DNA of 64,000 bases from Cephalotus follicularis (lineage: Eukaryota > Streptophyta > Magnoliopsida > Oxalidales > Cephalotaceae). The stretch spans positions 1 to 64,000 of the forward strand of contig BDDD01000567.1 of assembly GCA_001972305.1 (NCBI GenBank). Direction: 5' to 3'. Below the pieces are notes generated by a model that saw only the letters and a list, made by a program, of their open reading frames with translations, did not search any database and was not told the origin of the DNA. Below are positions 22,736 through 33,767 of the stretch, in pieces (positions within the stretch are counted from its first letter, which is position 1; each line of letters starts with the position of its first letter). The translations under genes were made by a program, and so were the position numbers.

Positions 22736-22750
22736 ATCTCCCCCTTTTTT
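22736..22750 (-). other. Copia D polypurine tract
   Basis: Minus strand AAAAAAGGGGGAGAT directly next to the LTR start. The same tract precedes the 3' LTRs of E (37515) and H (62066). Confidence 0.9.
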
Positions 22751-23357
22751 ATGATGACAAAATTTGCTATACATTTAGACAAGTTAAGAGTATTATAATG
22801 CATAATATGCAAAGCTCGTAAGTTAAACAAAGTTTTAACTCCCCCTCAATTTATAACCTCCCCCTTAGAGTGGTAAGGGGTATTTAACTTGTCATTGCTT
22901 TCTCCCTATCAATTATCTCCCCATCTCTTCCTATATTTTCTATACCAATCTCCCCATTTTTATTAGCATTTCAAAAAGGAATGAACTATTTTTAGTCAAT
23001 ACACTTATAATTCTTCCAATAAAATTAATATCATATTTCAAGATATCTAGTGTATAACTCAATATCATCGAATCATTGAATATTAACATATTCAACTAAC
23101 ATTATCATTCAATTCAAGACATTAAACTTAACAACATCATAAGTTCAGATTGCATAAAGAGATTAAACCATTGACAATCATTCAACGCACAACAAAATGT
23201 CAATCTTACAAATATTGTTTTCGTAGTTCAGACATAGAAATAGATTGCAAACTATCATAATGTTAATCAAACAAACTTCATTACAAGTTTAACAAGATGT
23301 TTTTCAAAAACACATCATAAAACCATAATGCAAAATGAAGAATGAAATGCATGATGC
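22751..23357 (-). other. Copia D 3' untranslated region
   Basis: Noncoding, AT-rich, between the aORF and the polypurine tract. It contains further CCCCCT-type tracts (22835-22870), the minus-strand equivalents of the AAGGGGGAGTTA repeats of element E. Confidence 0.7.
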
Positions 23358-24603
23358 TCAGTCATCCATGGGAGTATCTTTGTCATCATTGTGTCCATCC
23401 AAGTCTCCCAGCTCATCAGTAGCTCCTTCATCCTCTCTTTGAGTAGCTTCAGGTTCGTTGCTCGAGGATGTGATTAAGCTTTCATCTCCAACCATTCCTT
23501 TTGCCACAAGTCTTCTTGCCATTCTCTCTTGTCTTCTCTTGATGGTTTGAACATCGAGCTTGATGTCTTTGACCTCTTGTTGTATGCCTTTGATCACTTC
23601 CAAGAGTGCTTCGAATTGAGTGCTTGGCATGTTGACATTTCATGGCGGATTGACTTGAGGCTCATGTGCAGCTTCTCCTTGAGCTTCATCATCCATTTCC
23701 TCACCTTCCTCATCTTCAATCATCCTATTTGAATCCTCTTCTCTCAGGATCCAAGTGCCTAGTCTCTTGTGCTTCTTAAATCCCATTCTACCTAGAGTCC
23801 CCTTGCCTAACTTATCTGCACTTTGGAGTGTATGATGTAGTTCTCCACTGAAGTCTACTCCAAAATGCATGAGGATTTTTGTGATGATATTGCTATAGGG
23901 TAAGCGTGCTTTCTCCCTATTGTGCATAGCGTGCATATGGTTGATGATTAGCGTAGGTACATTGATCTTTTGACCCGTGATTATATGGAACATTGTATAA
24001 GCCTCCATGTGGGTCACTTCATCAAAACCACCGGCCTTTGGTAATATATGTGTGGCTACGGCACGGTGTAAAAATCTATGATGCAAACTAAGTTTCCTAG
24101 TGTACATTCGTTGCATCACATCAGCATTTTCTCCAAACAACATTCGCACAATTCATCGTTAATAATCTAGTTTCGTTGATTCCATCCCCTAGCACCTTCA
24201 CATGGAATCTCTAAAATTGAAGCTAAGGTTGCATAATTGAATTTTATCTCCTTATTCTTAACACTTGTGCTTAAGCTTACACTAGAGCTAGAAAGGATTT
24301 TTACATAAAATTCCTTCATTAAATCGGGATAATTAGGCAAATTTATGCTAGACAAAGGAGATAAACCTAGTCCCTCCAACCATCCTACAATGGGGAACCC
24401 TTCTCTATTGCAAAAGTCAAAGTTTAGAGTCTTTCCTACAAGAATTTGCGGTTAAAGTAAGCTTCGGGATACCTTATGACAGGAGGAATCTCTTCTGGCA
24501 TGGGTGGATCAACAGTTGCAGTTCCTTTCTTGTTCTTTTGTCCCATGTGCTTTACTTTCTTTCTGGATATTTGCCCAGCTTCAATGCTCTTTGTTTTCGG
24601 CAT
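23358..24603 (-). pseudogene. Copia D accessory ORF (aORF) after pol
   Basis: Starts MPKTKSIEAGQ at 24603 and runs through RYPEAYFNRKFL, EGFPIVGW, LASILEIPCEGARGWNQRN, FLHRAVATHILPKAGGFDEV, HMEAYTMFHIITGQKINVP and FKKHKRLGTWILREEDSNR to an acidic tail with a Lys/Arg-rich coiled coil (about 23530-23600), ending DTPMDD at 23358. It is in three open pieces (24660-24436, 24379-24167, 24149-23640) plus 23630-23358, so it has a few breaks. Copies in E (35779) and H (60279) are clearly homologous. I recall this as the 'putative plant transposon protein' family; function unknown. Its place matches the env-like ORF of SIRE elements, but I see no signal peptide or membrane helix. Confidence 0.8.
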
Positions 24604-25041
24604 GTTTAGTGATTTTAGTGATGTATATGTGTTATCGAAGAGAAATCGATCCAAAATCACCGAAAGTTGGTTTTTGGGGGTTTAGGGTTCTAATTTTTGC
24701 GCTAGAAAAGTTTGACAGATGAAGGAATCTGTCTTATAGTCCGACTAAAGTGTCGACGCTTTTTATTAAAGCGGCGTCGCTTTGTGCAATTATAAATTTC
24801 GAGCCCTAATTTTAGTGTTAAAGCACTGACGCTTGAATTATAGGCGTCGGCGCTTTGCATGTTTTGTAAAGTTCTAATTATAGGTGAGGTGTTAAGCGCT
24901 GACGCTTAGATTTTGGACGTCGGCGCTTTGCTCTGTTTTTCGGCCGATTTTATGAATTCGCGCATGAATAAGTGCAAATGATGCATCAATGAACAAATAA
25001 GCATATCAAGCAAACATATATGAACATACCAATCATGTTAA
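24604..25041 (-). repeat. Copia D pol-aORF spacer with palindrome pairs
   Basis: Noncoding. GTCGAC-type cores occur in 21-bp pairs: 24825/24846 and 24898/24919, plus 24752 and a GGCGTCGC variant about 20 bp further on. The equivalent spacers of E and H have similar elements. Confidence 0.75.
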
Positions 25042-25677
25042 TCATTCAATTTCACACAACCCTAATTCTAATCTAAATTTCGAGAAAGTTTGTTCATCTA
25101 AGGGTTTTGTGAAGATGTCCACGACTTGTTCTTGAGTCAGAACGAAGACTAATTCAATGTCACCTTTCTCAATATGGTCTTTAATAAAATGATACCTAAT
25201 ATCAATATGTTTTGTCCTAGAATGATGTACGGGATTTTTTCCTAGACAAATTGCGCTTGTGTTGTCACACATAATCGGCACTTTTTCAAAATTAAAGCCA
25301 TAATCAAGTTGTTGTTTCATCCATATTATTTGTGCACAACAACTTCCGGTGGCAATGTACTCAGCTTCGGTAGTGGAAAGAGCTACCAAATTTTGTTTCT
25401 TGCTAAACCATGAAATGAGCATATTGCCTAAGAATTGACAAGTGCCACTTGTACTTTTTCTATCTACTTTGTAGCCTCCGAAATTGGCATCGGAGTATGT
25501 GTGCAAGTCAAATGACGAATTCCTAGGATACCATATCCCTAATGAGGGTGTATAAGCTAGATACTTAAAAATTCTTTTTACCGCATACAAGTGGGCTTCC
25601 TTAGGGCATGCTTGAAATCTAGCACATAAACACACACTAAACAAGATATCCGGCCTACTAGCCGTTAAATAAAGCAA
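25042..25677 (-). pseudogene. Copia D RNase H
   Basis: 211-aa open frame: SRPDILFSVCLCARFQACPK, TYSDANFGGYKVDRKSTSGT, ALSTTEAEYIATGSCCAQ, HHSRTKHIDIRYHFIKDHIE, TQEQVVDIFTKPLDEQTFSK and LGLCEIE at the natural stop. This is the C-terminal RNase H that degrades the RNA strand during cDNA synthesis. The motif acidic residues are present; the frame upstream breaks near 25680. Confidence 0.9.
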
Positions 25678-26516
25678 CGAACCTATCAGGTTCCATAAAG
25701 TTTTTGGTCTATAGGTTTACCTTGTTCGTCCTTATCTAACTTAGTAGTTGTGCTCATCGGGTCTTACTTTTCTTGGAGCTTTCCAATCCAAATATTTTGA
25801 GTAGGTCTTTGACGTACTTGGATTGGTTGATGAAGATTCCTTCCTCTAGTTGTTTGACTTGAAGTCAAAGGAAATAGTTTAGCTCTCCCATCATGCTCAT
25901 CTCAAATTCGCCCTGCATAATCTTAGCAAAATTCTTGCACAATTTTTCATTAGTAGACCCAAAGATGATATCATCAACATAAATTTGAACAATCAAAATT
26001 TCTTTATTCAAAGTTTTTGTAAAGAGAGTTATATCAATTGTTGCTCTCTTAAATCCCTTTTGAAGTAAGTAACTACTTAGTTTTTCATACCAAGCTCTAG
26101 GAGCTTGTTTCAAGCCATATAAGGCTTTAGAAAGTTTGTACACATGTTTTGGCAAAAGAGGGTTTTCAAACCCGGGAGGTTGTTCCACATACACTTCCTC
26201 CCTTATTACACCATTTAGAAAAGCACTTTTTACATCCATTTGGTAAATGGTGAAATCCTTAAAGGATGCATATGCTAGTAACATACATATGGATTCTAGT
26301 CTTGCTACGGGAGCAAATGATTCATCAAAGTCAATTCCCTCTTCTTGGGAATATCCCTTAGCAACTAACCTAACTTTATTTCTTATCACTATTCCTTGAT
26401 CATCTACTTTATTTCAAAACACCCATTTAGTACAGATTATGTTTTGGTCATTAGGTCTACGAACTAGATTCCATATTTTATTTCTTTCAAATTGGTTTAA
26501 TTCCTCTTGCATTGCA
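25678..26516 (-). pseudogene. Copia D reverse transcriptase
   Basis: RVT_2-type RT. The main open block at 25865-26389 shows [52 protein letters not shown] and the active-site YVDDIIFGS. The flanking link (25681-25864) and the N-terminal KWVF region (26390-26516) are frameshifted. The catalytic box itself is intact. Confidence 0.9.
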
Positions 26517-27027
26517 TTAATCCAATTTTTTATCCTTTTTGACTTCTTCTATATTCCTAGGTTCTATTTGTGACAAAAATGTAATATAATTATGATTAAT
26601 ACTAGACCTAGTAGATACTCCTAATCTAGGATTACCTATTATCGCTTCGTGAGGGTGTCCTCTTACCACCTTCAAAGTCTTGTCGTGGAGAGCCTCTTGA
26701 TAGCTTTCTTGAAAGGATTCTTCATTTTTGAACTCCTCCTTTTTGCCGTCATCTATGTTTAACTCCTCAACCTTATTTTGTAAAAAATCTAAAGAGTCAA
26801 CATCGATAACTTCTTTTGGAAGTTTCGGGTTAGTTTCATCAAAAATCACATGCACTGATTCTTCAACAAGTAATGTTCTTTTATTAAAATATCTATAAGC
26901 CCTACTACTAGATGAATAACCAAGAAAGATACCTTCGTCGACTTTGGAGTCGAATTTACCAAGATGCTCTTTTCCATTGTTGTGGATGAAGCACTTGCAT
27001 CCGAACGTGTGAAAATAACCAATGTTA

Positions 27028-27066
<39 letters not shown>

Positions 27067-27538
27067 CCCCCCCCCCCCCCCATAATTCATATGGAGTCTT
27101 TTTGAGAATTGGCCTTATAGATATACGATTTAGAATATAGCATGAAGTATTTATAGTTTCTGCCCAAAAATATTTTGGTAAGTTATTTTCGTTCATGTAC
27201 ATATTTCTTGTAGAGTTCTATTTTTCCTTTCAACAACCCCATTTTGTTGAGGTATTGTAGGAGTGGAGAACTCATGTATGTAACCGTTTTCATTGCAAAA
27301 ACTTTCAAAAAGGTTATTTTCAAATTCCTTTCCACGATCACTCCTAATTTTTACAATAGAAGTCCTTCTCTTTTTGAACAATTTTACAAAAATTTGAAAA
27401 TTCTTTAAAAGCTTCATTTTTGTGGGCAAGGAAAATAGTCCATGCATATCTAGAATAATCATCTACGATGACCATGGCATAAGATTTACCACCTAGACTT
27501 CTACTATCTATTGGACCAAATAAATCTATATGCAAAAG
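26517..27538 (-). pseudogene. Copia D integrase with microsatellite expansion
   Basis: Core pieces: HIDLFGPIDSRSLGGKSYAM with VDDYSRYAWTIF (first D), IRSDRGKEFEN (second D), IPQQNGVVERKNRTLQE (E), ENNLPKYFWAETINTSCYIL and ILKKTPYELW. The C-terminal HTFGCKCFIHNN block and GNPRLGVSTRS follow. Frames change near 27400 and 27200. Between TPYELW and the KPNIGYF block sits a poly-C/CT expansion of about 50 bp (27033-27080) that adds Gly and Glu-Arg repeats; E lacks this domain and H has only the short original sequence. Confidence 0.88.
27033..27080 (-). repeat. (CT)n(C)n microsatellite inside integrase
   Basis: CT repeats from about 27033 followed by a run of about 17 C at 27064-27080. On the minus strand it reads poly-G then GAGAGA. 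It was probably seeded by the GGAGGGAGAGAAAG sequence seen at the same place in H (57837). Confidence 0.9.
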
Positions 27539-28150
27539 TTACAATGGCCTGGTTATGGAAACAATGTCTTTGCTTTTAAATGATGCTCTAGTTTGTTTCC
27601 CACATTGACACGCGTCACAAACTTTATCTTTTTGAAAACTAATTTTGGGAAGACCTTTAACTAGTTCATGTTTCAGAAGCTTTGAAATAGTTGACATACC
27701 TATATTACCTAATCTTCTATGCCATAGCCAACTATCTTCATTTATAGACACTAGACATTTAACATTATGCAAGCATCTATATCTACCACATATACATTCC
27801 ATGTCTATATCCTACAAACTTAATTTGATTATTATTTATGTCTATCACTTTACAAGAGTCCTTTTCAAAGGTGACTCTACAATCCTTGTCACATAATTGA
27901 CTTATGCTCAAGAGATTGTGTTTGAGTCCATCAACAATTAGAACATTATGAATAGAGGTTTTACTATTACCTAGCCAAAGCCTTTGATCTTTCATTTTGC
28001 ATTGTCTCCAAAGGTTACATCTCCTCCTTCCTTTGATTCAAATTTGACGAAGAGGCTTTTGTCACCCGTCATATGCTTGGAGCACCCACCATCCAAGTAC
28101 CATTATGTCTTGTTGGATAGTGCCTTCAAGCACACCTACAAAATTAAATT
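27539..28150 (-). pseudogene. Copia D protease and pre-integrase
   Basis: Protease motif reads WYLDGGCSKHMTGDKS, with the catalytic DSG changed to DGG. Then GGDVTFGDNAK, a stop, a frame change, VDGLKHNLLSISQLCDKDC, and the integrase zinc region EDSWLWHRRLG with CDACQCGKQTRA. Stops precede WYLDGG, as in the Copia at 1-125. Confidence 0.87.
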
Positions 28151-30044
28151 TCAAATTTTTGTTTGAGGTACCCAACTAATTTTCGGTCCTTTTGGGATAG
28201 TCACGATGGTTCCTTTAGGAACCCAACTTTTCTTTGTAAAAACATGAAGTAGAGATATGGCCATTTTTACCACAATTTTACAAGTCACATTTGTTTTTCT
28301 TTTATACACGATGTTTCTCTTATAAAAACAATATGATGATATATGTCCGTTTTTATCACAATGGTCACACGAAATATTTATCTTTTTCTTGAATATAGCA
28401 TCTTTCTTATGATAGCATAATGAAGATACATGTCCACGTTTGCCACAAAAATTACAAGAGTCATTCATATTTTTCTTAAACATGACATTCTTTTTATGAA
28501 AGCAAGAAGAAGATGTATGTCCAATCTTACCACAATAGTCACAAGAAATCTTTACAATTTTATTCTTATTATGAACTTTTTCAACCTTCTCTTTTTCTAT
28601 CCTTTATTTCCTTTCAAAGAAGTTTTGATAAAGCTTAACATTGTTCATTTCTTCATATCCTAGTCCGGCCTTATCAAAAACACATTTTTGCATACCAAGA
28701 AGATTTTCAAGTTTTTCACTACTATTAGAAGACTTTGAGAAAGTTTTCTTTAATGCATCTATCTCTTCCTTAAGATTTTTTATTTTCCTTTTCTAAATAG
28801 GCTACTTCAGTTTCTAAAAGATCTACTTCAATTTCATTTGAGTTATCTTCCTTAGCCAAATTAATTGATTTTAGTTCCTCATTTTCATTTACTAAAGTCT
28901 TGACCTTTTTCTTTAAAGAAGCAATCATAGAACTATATTTTTCTACAACTAAGACAAGTTCATCGTAAGTTACCTCATCATTTTCTTCCTCTTCTTCTTC
29001 CTCCAAAGCCATCAAAGCTAATTGAGCCACTTCTTCACTTGAGTCTTCATCCGAACTAGACTCATCGATGTCATCCTATGTGACAATCATATCTTTCTTC
29101 TTCTTCTAAAGATCCTTCTTTTTGAGTCAGGGGCAATCGCTTTTGTAGTGCCTCGGTTTGTTGCACTCAAAGAAAATAATCTCTTCTAGCCTGCTTGACT
29201 CTCCCTTTTAGTAGATCTTCTTGTTTGGCTTTCCACCAAACTTCTTCTTTCTAGCTAGGAATTTCTTGAATTTTCATGTGATGAGGGCTAGCTCTTCATT
29301 TTCATCATCGTCCTCGGAATCTTCAATTAGGGACGATTTCAATGCAACTATCTTCTTTTTCTTTTTCTCCTTCTCCTCCTCATCATCTTTCTTTTTCATC
29401 GAAAGCTCATGGGTCATTAATGACCCTAGAAGATCCTCTAGCGGAAGAATGTTGAGGTTCTTCGCTTCTTCAATGGCGGTGACTTTCAGTATCCATGACT
29501 TTGGCAAGCACCTAAGAATTTTTCTCACCATTTCACTGTTAGAATAAGTTTTATCCAAAGATTGCAATGCATTAATAATATTTGTAAATCTAGAAAACAT
29601 AGATTTAATATCTTCGTTCTCATTCATAGTGAACATTTCATAATCATGAACCAACATGCTAATCTTAGCTTCTTTGACTTGATTTGTCCCTTCATAGGTG
29701 ACCTCAAGTCTATCCCACATTTATTTGGTGGAAATGCAAGACAAAATCCTATTGAAGTCATTTGAGTTTATAGGACAAATGATAATATGTTTAGCTTTAG
29801 CATTTATTTGAACTCTTCTTCTATCATTATCATCATAAGTATTCCTCGTTTTAGGAATAACATTCCCATTTTCAAGTGTGATGGTAGAAAGATTTGGACC
29901 ATCAACAATGAGGTCCCACAAGTTATAATCAAGGGATTGAATAAAGATAGACATCTTAGCCTTCCGATGGCTATAGTTATTGCCGTCGAAGAAAGGGGGT
30001 CTTGAGATATTTTGGCTATCTCCAGTGTTCATGTTCATTGTCAT
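28151..30044 (-). pseudogene. gag: Copia D gag with multiplied zinc knuckles
   Basis: Begins MTMNMNTGDSQNISRPPFFD at 30044 (UBN2-type N-terminus), with an E-to-stop change near 29720 just before MWDRLEVTYEGTNQVKEAK, then LRCLPKSW. The first zinc knuckle reads FFECNKPRHYKSDC, so its first Cys is lost. An acidic coiled-coil region follows (28770-29030). The C-terminal part (28241-28543) holds four CCHC knuckles 87 bp apart, the last frameshifted by one missing A. It ends WVPKGTIVTIPKGPKISWVP. Broken in at least four places. Confidence 0.88.
28241..28543 (-). repeat. 87-bp tandem array of four CCHC zinc knuckles
   Basis: Knuckle start codons lie at 28543, 28456, 28369 and 28282 (minus strand), exactly 87 bp (29 aa) apart: CDYCGKIGHTSSSC, CNFCGKRGHVSSLC, CDHCDKNGHISSYC and a fourth with a one-base deletion. 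Linkers are 15 residues and lysine-rich. Confidence 0.9.
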
Positions 30045-31209
30045 CCTAGATCGTAAAAGGCTCTAGCACTTAAGAATTAATTGTAGTTTCTAACAATTTA
30101 GTTAACTTATTCGTAAATTCAAGTTAATACTATGAACAGGATGTATATATGCAATCAAAGGAAAATAAATAAAATAATTAAAGAGAGAGAGAGTAAGACA
30201 GTTGCAAACACGGTTTTAGAGTGGTTCGGATTAACTCTTGCCTATGTCCACTTTTCCCAAGGATCTCCTTGAGTTTCCACTAGTGTCCAAATAAATTTGC
30301 AGGCGCTATTCGGTGCACCTTTACACTTTGTTCGTGATTGACCTCAATCACTTACAATTCTTTGGGTTCACTCCCCTACTACAATCAAGGTTTATAATGA
30401 AGATTTTGTGTTTGATCTTAACCTCTCAAAGGTTGGATTTTACAGGATAAAAACTCTCAAACTAATATGAACAACAATAGGCTAACGCACAAAAAGAACT
30501 TTGATATCATGCTTTGATGATCTTGGTTGGACTCTTTGCAATTGATGTTGTTTTCTCTTTGTATATTGATCACTTGTATTCTTATTGTTATTGTTCTTCT
30601 TGTTCTCTTTGTGTTTATAGCCGTTTTTGACTTGAAAGATCCATTGGTAGTGTCTCAGGGCTTGTTGCTTCAAACACGGCGCATTAAAAATCTGCCAGAA
30701 ATTGAATCCAGTGCGCAAAGAGTCGACGATGTTCTTCAAAGCGTCAGCGCTTATATGACCGTTGGAAGTTTGAATTTGAATCTTTGCTCTAAGTGCTGGC
30801 GGTCTTGAATTTTGGGGTCGACGGTTGTCCTCAAAGAGCTGACGGTTTGTGTTGAGTGTCGACGCTTTGGGAAATTTTGATTGGCCCAAAAGTCCCTGTT
30901 TTTAACCGCTGATGTAGCCCTCTTAAGCGCTGGCGCTTAGCCTCAAAGCGCTGACACTTTCCTCAGAGCGTCGATGGTTGGACAATTTCTTCTTTGCTTG
31001 TAATGCTTCCAACTGTTGGCGCTTTGTTCCCAGCTTTTGACGGTTCCCTTAAGCGCTAACGCTTACTTTTAAAGCGTCGACGCTTTAACCTGTAATTCCA
31101 ATTTTCTGGTTTGTTTTGCAACATTCTTTCTTTTCCTGCACATAAAGAAACTTTGTTAAAATACAAATATGTTCTCATCAAAACTAGCATTGAGACATAA
31201 ATGTCAACA
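30045..31209 (-). mobile_element. Copia D 5' LTR and degenerate primer site
   Basis: The LTR runs from 31209 (TGTTGACATTTATGTCTC) down to about 30079. Its last 25 bases (the TAGTTTATTCA end) are lost, and the join passes into TGCTAGAGCC (30066-30075), which stands where the primer site should be. GTCGAC-type cores match those of the 3' LTR, for example 30722 and 30742. The leader to the gag ATG is only about 20 bp. Confidence 0.88.
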
Positions 31210-31214
31210 CCATG

Positions 31215-32038
31215 GTTAATGGACAGGATCAGAGAGGCTCAGGGGATTGATGGAGTTTTGTTTAAGGCTGCATAGGATGGTCAACGTGGATTGAAGCCTG
31301 AATTCTAGATTTATGGTGATGGTTTGATCGGATTTCAGGGCAGGGTTTGCGTTCGTGACTGTAAAGAACTGAAGGATGAGTTGTTGTCACAGGCTCATCG
31401 CTCCAGTTTGTTAGTGCATCCAGGGAGTACTAAAATGTACAGAGACCTGAAGCTTACCTATTGGTGGAACGATATGAAAAGGGAGATAGCAGAGTATGTT
31501 CCTGCCTGCCACACATGTCAGCAAGTCAAGGCAGAACATCAGAGGCCACCTGGATTGCTTCAATCGTTACCAGTGGCACAATGGAAATGGGACCATATCA
31601 CCATGGATTTTGTATCGTGGTTGCCAAAGACGAGATCTAACCATGATGCCATATGGGTTATTGTTGATTTCTTCACAAAGTTTTCTCATTTTCTAGTGAC
31701 CAAGACGATTTATTCTCTGGAACGGTTAGCCTCTCTGTATGTTGGGGAGATTGTGAGACTCCATGGAGTACCAGTTAGCGTTGTTTCGGACAGAAACCCA
31801 CGTTTTACCTCCCAGTTTTGGAAGAAACTACAGACAGCTTTTGGTACTCACCCCGAGAAGGATGGTCAGTATAAACAGACAATTCAGACTCTTGAGGATA
31901 TGCTCTGAGCATGTGTGATAGATTGGAGTGGCAGTTGGGATGAACATCTGCCTTTAGTGAAGTTCTCTTATAATAACAGTTATCATTCTAGCATCGGTAT
32001 GGCACTGTTTGAGGCTCTTTCTGAACGGAAATTCAGGT
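31215..32038 (+). pseudogene. Gypsy A pol part 4: integrase
   Basis: Frame resumes as [15 protein letters not shown]. Then the HHCC zinc region (HPGSTKMYRDLK, WWNDMKREIAEYV, CHTCQQVKAEHQ), the core with [40 protein letters not shown] and NPRFTSQFWKKLQTAFGT. A small internal deletion follows, with TIQTLEDML, a stop, and [14 protein letters not shown]. Stops near 31275 and 31907. The composite insertion at 32039 cuts it; it continues at 40972. Confidence 0.9.
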
Positions 32039-32550
32039 GTAATGCCCTAGAATTTCATAAATTATTAGTGTGATATTGGTGCAGTGTATGGCCATAATAA
32101 AGCAGATAGAGGCCTGGAGCAATAAAAGGCATTTTGCATTGAAGTCGCAATTATAAGGCCCAAAATGGCTAATAAAGCCTATTTTTAATGTGCGCCCATG
32201 AGGCCCAATGTTTGCATTATTATCATGGTTATTTTAGTGGATGGTTGGATTAATTTATATCGTAATACGCAGAATAAACGGGATCCAGGCCTTAATATTT
32301 TGTTGGTAAGTACCAATAAAGAAAGGGTGAGAATGAAATAAAAGAAAAAAAGGGAAACACGGGCGCATAGCACGCCCGTCTGAAGAAGAAAGAAATGAGA
32401 ACTGGGAGAGAGGGCACAAGAGAGCGGGAGAGAGCACAGGAAAGAGGGAGGGAGAGCGTGCTAGAGAAGACGCAGCACAAGCCAACATTCCAGGAAAGGA
32501 TGGTGAGCAACCCAAGCCCTCAACCTGACGGTAACTTCTTCTTTCTCTTT
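32039..32550 (+). mobile_element. Y LTR fragment, plus orientation
   Basis: Starts TGTAATGCCCTAGAATTTC directly against A's integrase. It aligns, inverted, with 40971-40480 (shared features include an 'acacgggcgc' block and a 'taccaacaaaatatt' block). Homology ends near 32550. No coding and no GTCGAC array. Confidence 0.8.
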
Positions 32551-32601
32551 TCTTCCAAGTCCGGTTGATGAAGAAGATGAGGGCGTACGTTTTATGCATG
32601 T
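32551..32601 (-). mobile_element. X LTR, small part left of Copia E
   Basis: These 50 bases join 38715 across element E. On the minus strand they contain a CATAAAACG TATA-like box matching the position of CATAAAATG in the H LTR (62618), so E landed in the promoter of the X LTR. The TSD is CATGT here and CACGT at 38710-38714. Confidence 0.65.
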
Positions 32602-33743
32602 TGTTGAAATTTATGTCTCAATCCCAGTTTTGATGACAAGTAAAGTTAGAATGTTGCAAAGACAAAACAGAAAATTGTAGATACAGGTCAAAGCGTCGAC
32701 GGTCTAGAAGTAACCGTCAGCGCTTTGTGAAACCGTCGAAGCCTGAGGACAAAGCGTCAACAGTTGGAGCATTTTGAGCAAAGGAGAAATTTCCCAAACC
32801 ATCGATGCTCTAAGGAAAGCGTGGGCACTTTGATCCAAGGCGCCAGTGCTTAAGCGCATTGTATCAGCAGTTAAAAACAAAAACTTTTGGAGCCAATCAA
32901 TTTGACCAAAGCGGCGACGCTCTACACAAACCATCAGCGCTTTGTGTCAAACCGTCGATGCCAAATTCAAGACCGTCAGTGCTTTGAGCAGAACAATTCA
33001 AATTCAAACATGCAATGGTCACATAAGCGGCGACGCTTTGAAGGATTCTGCTGACGCTTTGCACGGCTGGAACAATTACTACTTCATTTTAATGCGCCGT
33101 CTTTGAAGCAACATGTCCCAAGACACAACAAACGGATCTTTCACCTCTCAAACAGAATTAAACAGAAGATTACAACCAAGAACAAGGAGAGAATACAAGA
33201 TAACAAGAAATAAAAATATCAAAAATATCAATCACAACAAGAGCAACCAAGATCATCGAATTTCATATCAAAGCTTTTTAGAGTGCCTTAGTGCATATAT
33301 TGTTCATATTTTTTAGAGCTATCATCTTGTGTAAAATCCAACATTTGAGAGGTTAACTTCAAACACAAATTTATCATTGTAAACCTTGATTATAATACGA
33401 GAGTGAACCTTAGGGGAGTGAACACAAAGATTGTAAGTCATTGAGGTCAATCACGAACAAAGTGTAAAGGTGCACCGAATAGCCCCTGGAAATTTATTCG
33501 GATACTAGTGGAAACTCAAGGAGATCCTTGGGAAAAGTGGACGTAGGCAAGAGTTAAGCTGAACCACTATAAACCGTGTTTGCAACTCTCTAACTCTCTC
33601 TCTTTACTTGTATTGTTTAATTGCTTTTATTTGTTTTTCCATTTTAGTTTGTTAGCCTAAATTTGTTTTTGGGAAAAAGTTCATTAGAATTTTTAATACT
33701 ACAATTTCCTCCACCCCCCCCCCCCCCCTTTGTAGTATATTCA
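32602..33743 (+). mobile_element. Copia E 5' LTR
   Basis: 1142 bp, TGTTGAAATTTATGTCTC...TTGTAGTATATTCA. GTCGAC-type cores lie at 32695, 32716, 32735 and 32756, and scattered to about 33060. A poly-C run at 33713-33728 lies next to the end. Confidence 0.92.
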
Positions 33744-33767
33744 ATTGCTAGAGCCTTACAATCTAGA
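33744..33767 (+). other. Copia E primer-site region
   Basis: ATTGCTAGAGCC follows the LTR, where ATTGGTATCAGAGCC would be expected for an initiator-Met primer site. D has the same TGCTAGAGCC. Confidence 0.6.

Larger units (their letters stand above)
21583..31209 (-). mobile_element. Copia element D, nearly full length
   Basis: 9627 bp with perfect TSD CCATG (21578-21582, 31210-31214), two LTRs, gag, complete but broken pol, an extra ORF after pol (aORF) and a polypurine tract. Removing it rejoins A's pol frame. The order gag-PR-INT-RT-RH-aORF resembles SIRE/Maximus-type Copia elements that carry a third ORF after pol; that assignment is inferred. The LTRs differ by about 7% over the 170 bp I compared by eye, so it is not recent. 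Confidence 0.93.

Noticed and set aside
23358-24603. Host gene next to Copia D
   Set aside because: Homologous ORFs occur at the same place in E and H, between pol and the polypurine tract, so it belongs to the element.
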